From: Chaunax sp. Z400
Lineage: Eukaryota; Chordata; Actinopteri; Lophiiformes; Chaunacidae
Direction: 5' to 3'
DNA length: 64,000 nt
Assembly: GCA_037577475.1 (NCBI GenBank)
Contig: CM075192.1
Location: 15,502,408 to 15,566,407, forward strand
Position 1 is the stretch's first letter; each line of letters opens with the position of its first letter. A program made the position numbers and the translations under genes. Below, piece by piece: positions 51,057 to 64,000 of this stretch. The notes under the pieces were generated by a model. The model saw only the letters and a list, made by a program, of their open reading frames with translations, did no database searches and had not been told where the DNA came from.

Positions 51057-54000
51057 TCAAATAGTGTCCTCTATGTCACTTTGCATATCATAGCTGTGAC
51101 TGGGTTCACTGGGTAAACATGCAATATCCTCAAACACAGGAGCATAGCTGGTAAAAGGTAGGTGCATATTTAAAATAGTTTCCCATTGCTCAAACATACC
51201 AGAGGAAGCACTGTAAGCTTTAAGCTGATCTGCAGCAGACTGAGAGGTGTGCTGAAACAATGAGCTGACAGGCAGGGAGCCTTGTTGTCTGAAGCTGCAT
51301 CTTGACAGGGATGACTGCTCATGCATATTTTTCCCGGTGCTAATGATTGAAAACTGTCCACACTCGACTTCCACACTGGCCAATGTGCTGTCTGCTTCAC
51401 TGTCAGATGTGGCATCGATCGTTGTGGGGCACTTGGCAGGTCTGGAGCTCAGGGATATGTGATGTGACATTGTTTGCTCCAGAGGAGTGTTTAGTTGACT
51501 TATTTCTTCAAAAGTGAGGCATTGTACAGGTTCCAGGAACTCTGGTGGCAGAAACCGCTCCCCGTAACCAGACAATGTATGCTGGGAATGCGTTGCATCC
51601 ATCTTCGTCAACAACTGTTTGTTTAGAGAAGTCACATTTTGAGGCTTCTTCAGACTTTTTGCCCTCTCTTCACTGGAGTCATCTTTGTTAAGTCCTTCTA
51701 ACAGCTTCCTCAAATCTCCTCCTTCCTCTAAATACTTTGTGCTTAAACATTTGTGCCAGCTGAGCTGCACTGAGGCGGTGTCTGAACAGAATGCGCTAGA
51801 GTTGCTGCCTATTTCATAATACTCCAGCTCACTGTTTGGCACCGGCTGAACACTCGACAGACTGGCATCACAGTAAAACTCCACACTTAATCTCTGCTCA
51901 TCGGCACTCAGTGGGTCTTGTTGTTTCTCTTTTTCAGTAGATGCAGCACATGTGAGATCTTCATTGTCATCAAAGCAAAATGCTACATTGTCTGTCCCTT
52001 GCTCTGTTTTCTGTGGTGAGCCATCTCTCTGATACTTAGCATTCTGCCGCCTCATTCTGTAAAGGGCAGCCATCATTACCAGAATGAAGATTAGAGGAAG
52101 AATTACAGCTATGAGCCACAGAGGCCCGCTGCCCTGAGCCTCAGAGCATCGATCATGGCCCTCTGTTGCAGAGATGCAGATGTCACAGGCGTGGTCAGAG
52201 ACATTATGTAAACAGACGCAGGACCTGTTCTGCACAGCAGGTCCACACCTCCACCGGTTTTGACAGTGTTCAGAGAGACACCCGGTCTTGGCTGTGTACC
52301 CCTCAGAGCAGGGTGATGGGAGGCAGACATCCGGAGAGCTGCAGCTCGACTGGACAAGGGTTGAGCTCGGCCAGAAGTCCACCATCACACTGAGTGTACT
52401 GGTAGGCAGAGTGTAACCAGTCACATTGAAATACTGCACACATCCCATGAACCCTGTCATAAACAGAATGAAAACAGTCTAAATTGGCCATTTAATGTTA
52501 ATATGTTATTAATGTTAATAGTTATAGATGTAAAGGGACAGAAATGAATACAACACAAACTCAAATGCTCTACTCCTACACCAGACAAAGAGACCACCTA
52601 ACCAGGTAAGCAAAAGGTTGGGGCAGTGGACAAAGCAGAAAACAAAACATATTTCATTATTAATTATTTTTGCCTCTCCAATGCATTTTGTGGACACATT
52701 TGCATTTAAAAATCTTTCTTTACAGATCTTTTCTTTCAGATGTAGCACCTGTTGAGATGCCTTATATATAGTACACCTGCAAACACATGAGGTGTATTCT
52801 TGGTTTAAATCCACTTGAAAAACAGGGCATGTGCAGTGGTTACAGTTCACAAATTAACACCTCAAAATAAGATTGAATTTGTCAGTAAGGATTCATTTGT
52901 ATCTACCTGACTGTTGGAGCTTTGAATCATCTGTCAGAGCTGACCCCAACACAATCTTTTCCACACGAACAGGAGTGATATCCATATTCCGGTCAGTGAC
53001 GTTCAAGGCTGGTGACCCATCCAGGAACAGAGAAGTGTTCTGGCCATTGCTGGACAAGAGGAGGACATGCCAGAGCCCATCAGCTACAGGAGAGTCCACA
53101 GTGAACTCTGACAGATGTCCTGACAGTGTGTCTTTGGAAATGTACACAGGCTTTCTGTCATTTATCTAAATCACACAGAGAAAACAATTTTACACTTCAA
53201 ACATAAATTCAAGATGAGTAAGTATCTGGATAACAGGATTTCATGATTACCTTCAGCATAACATATCCTGTCGGTCCAACAACAACCATCAACACTCCAT
53301 TATTCTGGGTTTTGAACTTGATGCTAATCGCTGTTTGGTCTCTGGTCTTTTCCTCTTTTTCCAGCAGCACTTTTAGCAGGTAGTCTCTCTTGAATCGCTC
53401 CTTGATGACATACTCAATGTAATCATTCCCATTAAATCGCAACACAAGCTCCTCTGACATCTCTATACAAAAAGAAAGAACATTTGGGAAAAGGTTATTA
53501 AAGTTAAACCGGAAATAGGCATGTTTTTTTGTGTCTGTTTGTTTTGAATGTCCAGTGTGCAGAATTTAAAGGGTTGTATTGGTGAAATTGAAAATAATAT
53601 TCATTGTTTTCATGAGTGTATAATAACATGAAGGTAAAATTAGTTGTTGTGACCTTAGAATGAGCCTATTTTAAGCACAGACAGAGTAAGTCCTTTAACT
53701 CATGGAAGAATTGACAAACCAGTTTGCTACAATCTGCAAGCTCACTGCTAAAAAACCCTATGCACTGGACCTTTAACATATCATTATGAAGTAATGTTAC
53801 AGTAACTGCACAGCATAATGGCTATAGCATACTGACACCATCTGTGTTTGGACTGGTTCCTGATAAACCTCTCTTTCACTGTGCAATCTTGTCTGCATTG
53901 TGTAAGAAATCTCTGCATGAAGGCTTGCTGGTGGTCCAATCAGGCCGACAGCCTGATACTCTCCCCATCTGCTCTCGTGTCTGCATTATAGACTAAATTA

Positions 54001-57000
54001 ATAAATAACCACATACTTGTGTTTGGTGTTGTTGGTACTTGCTACTCTGAGGAGGTTGCCTTTACCACAGTGGCACCAACAATAACACCACGTGGAAAAA
54101 CTTGAGGGCGGGGAGGAGTGGAGTCGCCTGTTTCCACTTTAACATTCAAATTATTCAAAAAATCAGTCCTGTACATTAAAAGCTATCTTTACCTTTGGTA
54201 CAGATGCTTCCCATAAATGGACTTTTGCACTCACAAAAATAGTGAGACCAAAGGTCGTGGCACATGCTGCCGCTCTTACATGGGTTGCTGTGACATGGTG
54301 ACGGTGTTTCCCTCGGACACCTTCATAAAACAAAAAAATGAGTTACAAAGACAAATAACTGGCATGCAGACAAATACAAAAGTAAGAGAAAGAAACATGT
54401 TCTGTGTTATGTAAATAAGATCATATTAAGACTTTAAGTATTAAGTATTTTGGACATTTTTATGCCTTCATTAGATGGGGTCAGCACAGGGAGGACCACA
54501 AATGAGTTGTGGGTGAGAGGGGGCTGACATACAACAAAGGTCTCTAGCTTGACTCAAAGTATGGATAATGGTAGGGATCCACTAAAATGTGAGATAAGGA
54601 TCATATTGGAAAAGTGAATGGTCCATGTTCACCTATCAAGGATGTTATAAGTTGCAAGGGCCATGGAAGGCCTCAGCTGGATACCATTCATGTGAATGTT
54701 GCGAATACATCCAACGAAGTCATGAGTTTTTATCTGAACTGGATGCAGTAAAATGGATTCAAAAGTCCTCAGTCCTCCAAAAGTCACATTACTACCAACA
54801 TCTAGTGTCCTGGTTGGAGGTAGACAGAGAAATGTAATCAATGAAGATTAAACAGGATTAGGAATAATGTGAAACGTGGCAATCATTATTGAACACTTAC
54901 CTCTCTAAGCCTCTGCCATCATTCTGTGAAAAACAAAATCCATTGTTCTCAACATCTTCGCAGTTGTCCACATGTAAATAACCCATCTGTTAAGTGCAAA
55001 TAGTGCCACATCAGCCTTTTTCAGATTCACTTTTTTCCAACATGTATATTCCCTCTGATTTACTGTGTGTATGTGCAAACATATTTAAAACTCACATTGC
55101 CAATCCTCATGGCCGTAACACTGTGAAAATATCCATCTGTCACTTGTTTGTTTGTCTGCAGCTTCACAGGTCCTGAGCCAAGGTCATAAGAGAGATGTAT
55201 GGCCCCATCCAGTATCTCCAGGGCAAAGAACTCTCTGCTGGATGATCCTCCAGGGTTGTACAGGAGCAAGGAGTTCCTCTGCACAGTTGCAAACTCGAGA
55301 GAGATTAAATTAGTCCCACGATCCAGTGGGGGAAACTCAATGAAGGACAGCTCCTCAAAGCCATAACTGTGCTCCTCACAGTGGACTCCAGAAACCCCTG
55401 AAATAACATATTTTAATAAATAAGTTGTTTTCAGGTTTAGCCTGGAAAAGCATGCAGCCGCCCCTCAAGGCTGTGTCTTGAGTGGGCGTAGTAAATGGTT
55501 TGACAGAAGAAAATAGACTTTGTATGAGCTGCTGTCAAAAGGCAAGGTGAGCTTTTGTTGCATTCATATCTATACATGAAATATGACATTGTTCCATAAA
55601 GAATGCTCCTTTCTCTACTTCACATAGCTGGCCAATCACAGCCTGTAGTAGGCGTAAAAGTCAGACTGTCCCATTGAAACAAATCTCTGGCCCATTATTA
55701 AACTAGTTCATTGGCGAGCTTTATTCTTTGTTTGATTTTGTTAACTTTGGACAGAGCCAGGCCGGCTGTTTCTTGTCCTCACCAGCTGCTGGCTGTAGGT
55801 ATTAAACATATATGAGAGTAGTACATTCTTCGCAAAAAAGCATTGCATGCATTATCCTTACCAAAGGGACACTGACAGGAGAATCCTGCCTGTGAATTGA
55901 TGCAGCTGCCCTGAACACAGGGGGTTGATCTACAATGGTTAATGAACTGCTCACACATGTCTCCTAGAAAAAGCAGATAAAGTCCAACTTTACAGAAAGT
56001 CTGGAGGCAGAATAATGTCACTTTTTAACATATCAAAATCTACCTTCAAATCCAGGACCACACTGACAGTGATATCCATGCTGTGTGTGAATACAAGTTC
56101 CTCCATTTTGGCACTTAAGCTTCAGGCATTCATCTACATTAGTAGAGCAAATAGGGCCAGAGAAGCCACTCAGACAGTGACAGTAGAAACTTCCTGGCGT
56201 ATTCACACATGTGCCTTCATTGTCACAGGGATTCACCTCACATTCATCAATGTCATCTTCACAAAGAGTCCCGGTGAAGCCGGCCGGGCAGGTACAATTA
56301 AAGACCTCTTTCTGCGGTGACACAAATATGACAGCTGTACTTTCCAGAACAGCGACATCCTGTCTGATGTGAATGTTGTTGTTGCACGTTGCCCCATTTT
56401 GGCAAGGAACAATGAGACATGGATCACTGGTGATGTGAGAAATTGTCACGTTGCTCTGAGCCTCCAGTATTGTCTTATGGCCTGCAGAGATACGGCTGGC
56501 TACCTCTCTGCTTAGATATTGACCATTGTAATTTTTAACAGCAGCCAATAGAAGGATTTCACTGCCAATACGTTTGATTCCAAACACATGAGTCTTAGAG
56601 GCCTGTAGGTTAAACAGACTGTCCAGAGCTTTCACGAAACGCAAATACTTATGAGACAAAAACTCTTCCATTGAGAATGATGACACATAGAAGAATACAC
56701 AGCCGTCTATGGAAGCGTTTGTGAAACCTTTGTATTTAACATAGATGCTGTTGTTAACTGGGGAGTGAAGATGGTCTGTAGCTTCGACTGTGACGTTAAA
56801 CGTAGCCTCACCTTGAAAAGGAGAGGACCACAGCTCACATGTGTCATTAGCTATTGTAAACATATGAAGTGGTCCACTTCTGATGGCACAGTTGAATTTA
56901 TCAGACTCATCCTCATCCTCAGGATGGACGTTACCGATCATCCCTCCTTGGAAATGACTGCCAAAATATTTCACCTCAATGAAGATATTTCTTGGCAATG

Positions 57001-60000
57001 AAGGGTTATCATTTTCATCCACGATGTTGATGTAAATCATTGTTGTTGATGACAGCAGAGGGATCCCTGCATCCTTAACAGCCACCAGGACTTCGTATGC
57101 AGAGATTTGCTCCCGATCAATAGTCTGTGCAGTGAATAACACTCCATTCAGAGTCAAAGAAAAAGCTGTTGAAGGATTTACCAACCAGTAAGTAAAAGGT
57201 CCCTGGTTTGGTGGTAAATCAGGGTCAGATGCAGTTAACCTGGCTACTATGGTACCTTGAGGTTGATTTTCCTTCACTTGAGCCTCAGTGATGGTGAGAT
57301 TGGGAGCATTGTCGTTAACGTCATCAATAGTCACAACGACATTAGTAGTTCCAGTGGCTGGTGGAGAGCCATTATCAGTGGCTGTAACCGTCAGATTATA
57401 AAGTTGAAACAGTTCTCTGTCAAGTAGAGAGTTTACTGAAATAACACCACTGGATTTATCAATGGCAAATGAAAAGTTTGTGTTTCCATTTTCAATTCTG
57501 TAGAAGACACGATTCCAGTCCAAGATGGAGTCCTGATCCAGAGCACTCACGTTTATCACTGATGTTCCAATGAGGCTGTCTTCTGGAACATGGGCCAAAT
57601 AAAGTGCAGATGTGAAATTGGGAGCATCGTTCATGTCGATCACACTGATGTTGACCAAAGTCTCGTCCACATCCATGCCAGCGACAATGCCAGAGTTCTT
57701 TGCGAGAACTTTTAAAACGATGTCACTGTTGACTTGTTTCCTCAAACTGCCAGTTGTGTATATTTCTCCAGAGAGTTTGTTGATTTCAAAGCCCATATAT
57801 TTATTTGAACCAAACATCAGGTAAAACACCTGACCTTCAGAGCCTTGGTCGTCATCTATAGCTGTTACTTTTCCAATCCCAGTTCCAACAGGCACATTTT
57901 TGAATACGGAAAAGTTGAATTGTTTTTCCCTGAATGTAGGTGTGAACTCATTGACATCTGAGATTTGGATGACAACATGTGCCAAACTAAATAAATTTTG
58001 ACCACCAGTGTTTGAAGCTTTGATTGTTATATCAAAGATCTGTTCTTGCTCATAATCGAAGACGTCCAAAGTGGTGATTGTGCCGTTTCTCGAATCAATT
58101 GCAAATTTACCCACATCACCAGCAATGAGAGAGTAGGATATTTGTGCATTGGCACCTGAATCAGCATCAGCAGCCTTAACATCTATGACATTTGTTCCAA
58201 TTTCTGAGTTTTCGGGCACTGAAGTTGTGTACTCTGATAATGGAAAGACTGGAGGATTGTCATTCACATCCATAACTACCACTGAAACATTTAACATGCT
58301 ACTTTTAGAGACCCAGCCACAATCCATGGCTTTGATTTGGAGATGATAAATACTTACTGTTTCAAAGTCAAGCTCCCTGATCAGTGTTAGCAGCCCAGAG
58401 GCTTCTGCTATAGAGAATGGTGAATATTGATTTTCATGGGTAATGTAGTACATGATGGCCCCATTGGGACCGTAATCCCTATCTTCTGCTTGAATTCTTG
58501 CGACAACAGATCCAACCACCAAGTCCTCAGGGACAGAAAGAGTTACATGTGACTCTGTGAAGCTTGGAGAAAATTGATTCCTTCCAGTAATTTCAAATGT
58601 GATTTCAGTCTGTGAGGATAACGAGGGGAAGCCTTGATCTTTTGCCATTACAAATAAAGTGAGAAACAAATTTAAGTTTGCCTCCACGGTTTGATATAAT
58701 ATCACTTTTCCATTGTCTGCTTGGATCCAGAAGAAATCAGATGCATTGCCTCCATTCAAAACATATTCAATGCCAACACTGCTATTATTGACATCCTGAT
58801 CTATTGCTGTTAACTGCAACACCTCAGTGCCGACAGTCATGTAATATGGTATAGCAATCAGAGCTTGAAAAGGTAAAAACATTGGTGGGTGGTAGTTATA
58901 TGGTTCTAGTCTCACTGTGACGGTGGCATTACTGTACAGAGGAACGCTGCCACAATCAAATGCCATGACTGTAAATTGGTAGATTTCAAAAGCAGAATTA
59001 TGTAACATCAGCGGCTTCTTCGTGTAGATTTCACCAGAGGAAGCGTTCAACCAAAACTCCTCGTTTGGAGGTTCAATAACATACACAATCTCACAGTTTT
59101 GCCCTGTGTCTGCATCTGTAGCAAGAACCTGCATTACAAACACCTCGTCATCTTTTGTTTCAGGAAGATCAACAGTGTAAAAATGATCAGAAAATACTGG
59201 TCTATTATCATTCACATCTGCAATGACTATAGTGACGTCAGTGCTAATGCTCCATGCAGAATCATTTGCATTTACTCTCAAGATATAAAGATCCTGTACC
59301 TCCCTGTCCAGAGGCCTTTCAACGGTGATGTAACCAGTGGTGAAGTCAATATTAAAGTGAGTGACATCACTTTGGTCTAATATGGTGTAATTAATTACTG
59401 CATTTACACCGGTATCATCATCAGTTGTGCTGACTTTTAAAACTATCTGTCCAACAGGAGAATCCTCAGATACCTCTGTGAGAAAAATCTGTGAAAAACG
59501 AGGTGCATTGTCATTTCTGTCTAAAACACCGATGAGAACAAATGCTCTGTCTTTATGAAGAGGGTTGTTTAGCTCTGCAGCTTCAACTGTTAAATTGAAT
59601 TCAGGGATACTTTCTCGATCCAAACTTACAATTGTGCTCAGTAAACCATTTTCAGGGTCAATTGTGAAAAAATTGTCAGCGTTTCCTTCTGTTATGCTGT
59701 ACTGCACTGTGCCATAAAGGCCTGAATCAGCATCTATGGCAAGAACATCACAGACCCACGACGGCGGGGAGTTCTCAAAAACCTCACACCTGTACTCGGC
59801 TTGGGTGAATTGAGGGTAGTTGTCATTAACATCGCTGATGTTTATGTGGATTTCAGCAAATGATGAGAAAGGAGGTGAGCCAGAATCTCTGGCTTCCATC
59901 AACAAAGTAAACTCTCTTTTGCTCTCATAATCAAGAGGGTTCTCTACTGTCAACGCTCCAGTTAATTGCTCCACATGAAAAGCGTTTTCAGAGTTTCCAG

Positions 60001-63000
60001 AAGCTAGATAAAAAGAGACGGGTTCAGCTCTGATGCTCGCTGCAGAGACAGCCGCCACTAATGTTCCTACTGCTTCGTCCTCAGCGAGTGAATAACTCAG
60101 AAGATCCACGTTCATCTCCGGAAACTCCGAGGCATTCTGAAACCTGATGCTGATGGTAGTGTTGTCAAATTTAGGGTTATCTCCAGCGTCTTCCACATGT
60201 ACATATACTACAATGTCTTCTGTTCTCTGTAGAGCACTTGAAGTGAATATAATGCCACTGTATGGATTGACTGAAAACAAATCTGAACTTTCTCCATATA
60301 ACGAATACTGTAGTTCTGCATTCAGCTCAGTATCTCCATCTGTTGCTCTTACTGCACAAACAATTGCGCCTGTAGGGGAAAAAAAAAAAAAAAAACATGA
60401 ACAAAATGAAACCCACACAATACTGTCAAGAGGAAGTAAAAGCTCCCACCTGAACTCATTTCAGTGGGCACATAGGCTACATATGGGCTGTTCATAAACT
60501 GGGGCCAGTGGTCGTTAATATCTCCGACAAGCACAATAACAAGCACTGAGCTTGACAGAGGCTCAGTTGGATGCTTATCGTAGCCAATCACCATCAACCT
60601 GTATATGGCTATTGTCTCCCGGTCCAGGACATCAGTTGTGAATAGCTCTCCAGATGTTTCATCAATGGCGAAAGGCACATCAATGTTCTCCATGGAATAC
60701 CTGAAGGAGAGTCAGAAGATGCAATCTCTTTTTAGTGTATTAAAATAAAATATACTGTATATTATATGATGTGTATAGAATCCAAGAATGATTTCCAGTT
60801 GCTTTAGTGCACCATATTCAGTGAATACTAAAGGAAGGCAATTGTAAAGGAAATGTTGACCCTAATTATAGGCTACTGTCCTATACATGATCCTAAAATA
60901 GACTACAGACAAAAATACATAACCGCAGCAATAATTTCTCAAGTATTAACTAGATCGCTCTCAGAGAGTTCAAACCAAGGCCATTGTCACTAAAACTGGA
61001 ACAACTGGAAAATTACGTAAGCTCTTGCATTCATTTCAGTTAGCATTTGGTCCTCTGAAAGAGGAAATGGATGTGGGCACATACAGTAATGCCCTCCTCC
61101 AAATATATCTGTATGATGATCACGCTCCGAATTCAGTTGTAGTGGTGGAACATCATGAGTTGTCAAGGCTTGGTTATTTTTCTTTTGATTGGTCTATTAT
61201 TACCTTTAATGATCTAATGATTTATCTTGAATTGGCAAAATTGTAAAAAATTTGTTATCTCACAATGTTGAAAAAGTGAGTGATCTGTACCCGGACCCGC
61301 CTCTAAATTTAATCAACACTTCCTCTGCCAAAGATCCACCTCCTGCACAAACTTGCATCAAAATCTGTTGACAACTTTTCAAGATATCTTGCAGACTGAC
61401 AGACAAACAAACAAAATATACAAACAAAAGTGGACGATCACATAAACAATACTTCTCCTCATTGTTCTAAAATTGAGTGCTTTTTGACGAGATGTTTTAC
61501 CTTATTTCCCCATTGACACCCTCATCAATGTCAGATGCCGTAATCATGGCAAACACAGTGCCGATAGGACTGTCCTCAGATACTATAGTGGTGTAGGCTT
61601 CTTCAGTAAACTCTGGACGGTTATCATTGACATCATCCACAATGACATGCACACTTAGAGTACCCGTTAGAGGTGGCATACCTTCAAATGACAAAGTAAG
61701 TAATGAATTATCAAACTGTTTGAATGGACACCGATACAGAACAGCATATTGTAACATTAATCTCATTTTATTAATCACCTGAATCAACAGCAATGATGTT
61801 CAGGAAGTACAATGATTCCCTCTCTCTATCCAGGCTGTGCAATATTTGAAACGTGCCATTGGGAGTGATGGAGAACAGCCCATCATCATTTACTCTCTGT
61901 ATAAAATAAGTAAGCTGGCTGTTGATGCCTAAATCTTCATCCAAAGCCGACACCTGGTTGAAAAAGACAATCCAGAAATTAACATCAAAACATTCGGTTA
62001 TTCAACATCCAATTAACTCTTTGGCAAACAAGAGCTAGCATCACCTGATGTGTGAGGTGAGAGGGATCCTCCTCGTTCTCCATTACATGTATGATCAGTG
62101 TTTCTGGAGTAAAGACGGGTGCAAAGTCATTAACATCCAACACCGTGACACTCAAAGCAGTGGTAGCAGATCTGGGTATAATCCCCAGATCTACAGCTCT
62201 TATAAACAAGGTGTAGCTTGGATCCTTCTCCCTGTCCAGTTTACCCATGACTGTGACGACACCTCGAACTGTGTCCACCATAAACGGACTCGCCGGGGTC
62301 AATATGTACCTCACTTGTCCATTTATCCCGGCGTCGCGTTCAAGAGCCTGGACCTGAAACAGGCTGGTTCCTCTGGGAATATCCTCTCTAATTGTGAGGT
62401 TGTAGGTGCTTTCTGAGAACTCAGGGTCATGGTCATTTACGTCTTCGATGTACACCCTGAGATCCTTAGTGGTTGCCATCCTGGGTGAGCCTTTATCTGT
62501 GGCGGTTAAAGTAATAGTCAGGTTGTCTTCCTGCTCTCTGTCTAATGCCTTTTCTAGGTATATTTTTCCACTATTGTTATCGATGCTAAACTTGCCACCA
62601 GAAGTGCTGTTTAAATAATATAAGACCTCCCCATTGGATCCGATGTCTTCATCCTTAGCATGGGCAGTCATTATAACAGAATGAAGTACAGTGTCTTCTG
62701 GAATACTTAATGTCCTCGCTGACACAAAAACTGGAACATTATCATTGACATCTTCAACCAACACAACAGCATGTGCTGTGCTGGTGAACTGTGAAGACAC
62801 AGGCTGGGCACAGTCATTGGCTGTCACAGTCAGACTGTAGAAGGGTTGTCTCTCTCTGTCTAACTCTGTGTTTAGGCACAAACTACCAGATGGGTTTATG
62901 AAGAACACCTCCTCTTCATCTCCACCGACCACTCTCAGCTTCAAGTCTCCATTGTCAGCTGGCACGGAAAAAGAAATTCATTAATTTACCACAAATGATG

Positions 63001-63784
63001 TCTCATAGTGGTTTGGTGTCCTATACATGAAACAAGGAATAAAATGATGTGCTCTGCAGATGATAAACTGATATTAATAACTATTTACAGCTAAGTGCAC
63101 ATGCTAATAATACACTCAAAGGATAATAGTGTCCTTACCACCGTCAAAGTTTTCCTACCATGTTGAATCAGTATGTATAAATTAAGAAAATTTGATCTGA
63201 TTTGATGATAACCATTTCGACTTTCATATACTTGAATACTGTAATAAACACACTATATTTATTTAGATGTTTCCCTTTTGTCATATAGTAATTGAATAAA
63301 CACATAAAATATATGTATAGGCTTGCATTAATTTAATTTAATAATACAGTTAATAAAATTGTTTTGCATTGGAGTTGTTGACACCTTCATTGTTCTCTGA
63401 AGATGCATATATTTTCACATCTGCTGAAGGTTTGGCACTTACCATCATCTTTATCTGACACATTCAGGGACAGGAAGCAAGTGCCAACCCGTGTGTCTTC
63501 CAGCAATGATGCAGAAAAGGTATGTTGACTGAAAACCGGGGGGTTGTCATTCACATCCAACACATTGAAGTACACTCTGACACCTGATACCTGAGAATCC
63601 CCCTGTTGCACCGCCACAGTGACTATGTAGAGGCTTTGTATTTCAAAATCCAGGCTGCGGGATAATAAGAACTCCCCTGAGATGGGGCTGAGTAGAAACA
63701 GGTTATCTCCGTCATCCTCCTGCACTGAGTATGTGATAGGCGTGAGAGCCTCAAAATCTGTTTCCAGCTTTCCCACAACTGTTC
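51057..63784 (-). CDS. FAT4-like atypical cadherin (5' end outside window)
   Basis: This is a giant single-pass adhesion protein of the Fat family, whose FAT4 members bind Dachsous and control planar polarity and Hippo signalling. Fourteen exons join in phase: 63784-63443, 62958-62045, 61953-61779, 61681-61501, 60700-60450, 60369-56044, 55963-55862, 55397-55096, 54923-54901, 54809-54633, 54320-54193, 53462-53251, 53165-52907 and 52453-51057, about 2,929 codons. Seventeen or so cadherin repeats (linkers such as LDVNDNPPVF) come first. Then follow four EGF modules, laminin G, EGF, laminin G, a cysteine-rich EGF-like module, the helix LWLIAVILPLIFILVMMAALY and a tail of about 333 residues. This module order is that of FAT4, not FAT1-3. 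The DVDEC-type second and third EGFs are calcium-binding. Human FAT4 is not on the STIM1 chromosome, so this may be a paralogue. A possible further donor (AG|GTTAGT) touches the right edge at 63999. Confidence 0.93.
54901..54923 (-). CDS. 23-nt micro-exon in laminin-G domain 1
   Basis: The preceding exon (ending 55096) finishes in phase 0, and the following exon (from 54809) must be entered with two bases already read. A 23-base stretch between them has an acceptor (tttttcacag) and a donor (GTAAGTG), and its length supplies exactly this phase. It encodes NDGRGLE plus two bases of Arg. Without it the frame would break. Confidence 0.88.
56044..60369 (-). CDS. Giant internal exon of the FAT4-like gene
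   Basis: One 4,326-base exon, open throughout, encodes eleven cadherin repeats or so and the first three EGF modules. Most linkers keep the DxNDN calcium motif, but two are degenerate (LEPYNYHPPMF near 58905 and ITGRNQFSPSF near 58580), and one reads DAGDNPKF near 60180. The first EGF module has a long insert between its third and fourth cysteines. Fat-family genes are known for one very long cadherin exon. Confidence 0.93.
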
Positions 63785-64000
63785 CTGCCAACACATGGAT
63801 AATGCATAATTACTGGGTAATCTGGTGAATGTGGGATGAAAACTAAAATATAAAAAAGAGAAAGACCTTAACTATCATAAAAATAAGGATAATACATGCC
63901 TAAAATCACAGGTTATGTAAAAAGAAGTTCAAACTATCAAGTAATGCTCAAATTAACTAATTAACATGGGGAAAAGCTTTGCTGCACAGATGACTAACCT

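Noticed and set aside
51057..63784. Identification as DCHS1, which lies on human 11p15
   Set aside because: Dachsous cadherins lack the EGF and laminin-G modules clearly present here.
1..64000. CRISPR arrays, bacterial operons, tRNA or rRNA genes
   Set aside because: None seen by eye. The window is a vertebrate nuclear locus. A tRNA scan would be needed to exclude a degenerate tRNA-derived SINE.

Overview
The window is vertebrate nuclear DNA, almost certainly from a teleost fish. The genes have many introns with GT-AG junctions, the intergenic DNA is AT-rich, and it carries decayed repeats typical of fish: Tc1-like, piggyBac-like and hAT-like transposons and LINE 3' ends. All gene models come from reading splice junctions and checking that the reading phase carries across each intron. 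No search was run.

Layout. (1) About 1-20,400, minus strand: stim1, the ER calcium sensor. Eight coding exons are present and the 3' end is off the left edge. Its large introns hold Tc1-like and LINE debris. (2) 22,637-24,188, minus strand: pgap2, a complete 254-residue GPI-anchor remodelling protein. (3) 24,955-28,842, plus strand: a complete nicotinic acetylcholine receptor subunit, best matched to alpha-10. It lies head to head with pgap2. (4) 28,843-33,285: mostly gene-free, with two spliced minus-strand exons that end in a C-terminal membrane helix. This is an unidentified candidate small tail-anchored protein. (5) 33,286-50,174, plus strand: three intact single-exon olfactory receptor genes separated by repeat-rich spacers. 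(6) 51,057-63,784, minus strand: the 3' part of a very large FAT4-like atypical cadherin. It has 14 exons and about 2,930 codons in view, covering some 17 cadherin repeats, EGF and laminin-G modules, one membrane helix and a cytoplasmic tail.

The order stim1 - pgap2 - chrna10 - olfactory receptors resembles the human 11p15.4 neighbourhood, where STIM1, PGAP2 and CHRNA10 lie near the class I olfactory receptor cluster. This supports orthology of the first three genes. The genes share no pathway: they act in calcium entry, GPI-anchor maturation, cholinergic signalling, olfaction and planar polarity or adhesion. What links them is old linkage, not an operon-like arrangement.

The most interesting items are the unidentified tail-anchored protein exons (31,668-32,342), the placement and divergence of the FAT4-like gene (with a 23-nt micro-exon and degenerate calcium linkers), the compact pgap2/chrna10 divergent promoter, and an upstream ORF overlapping the stim1 start.
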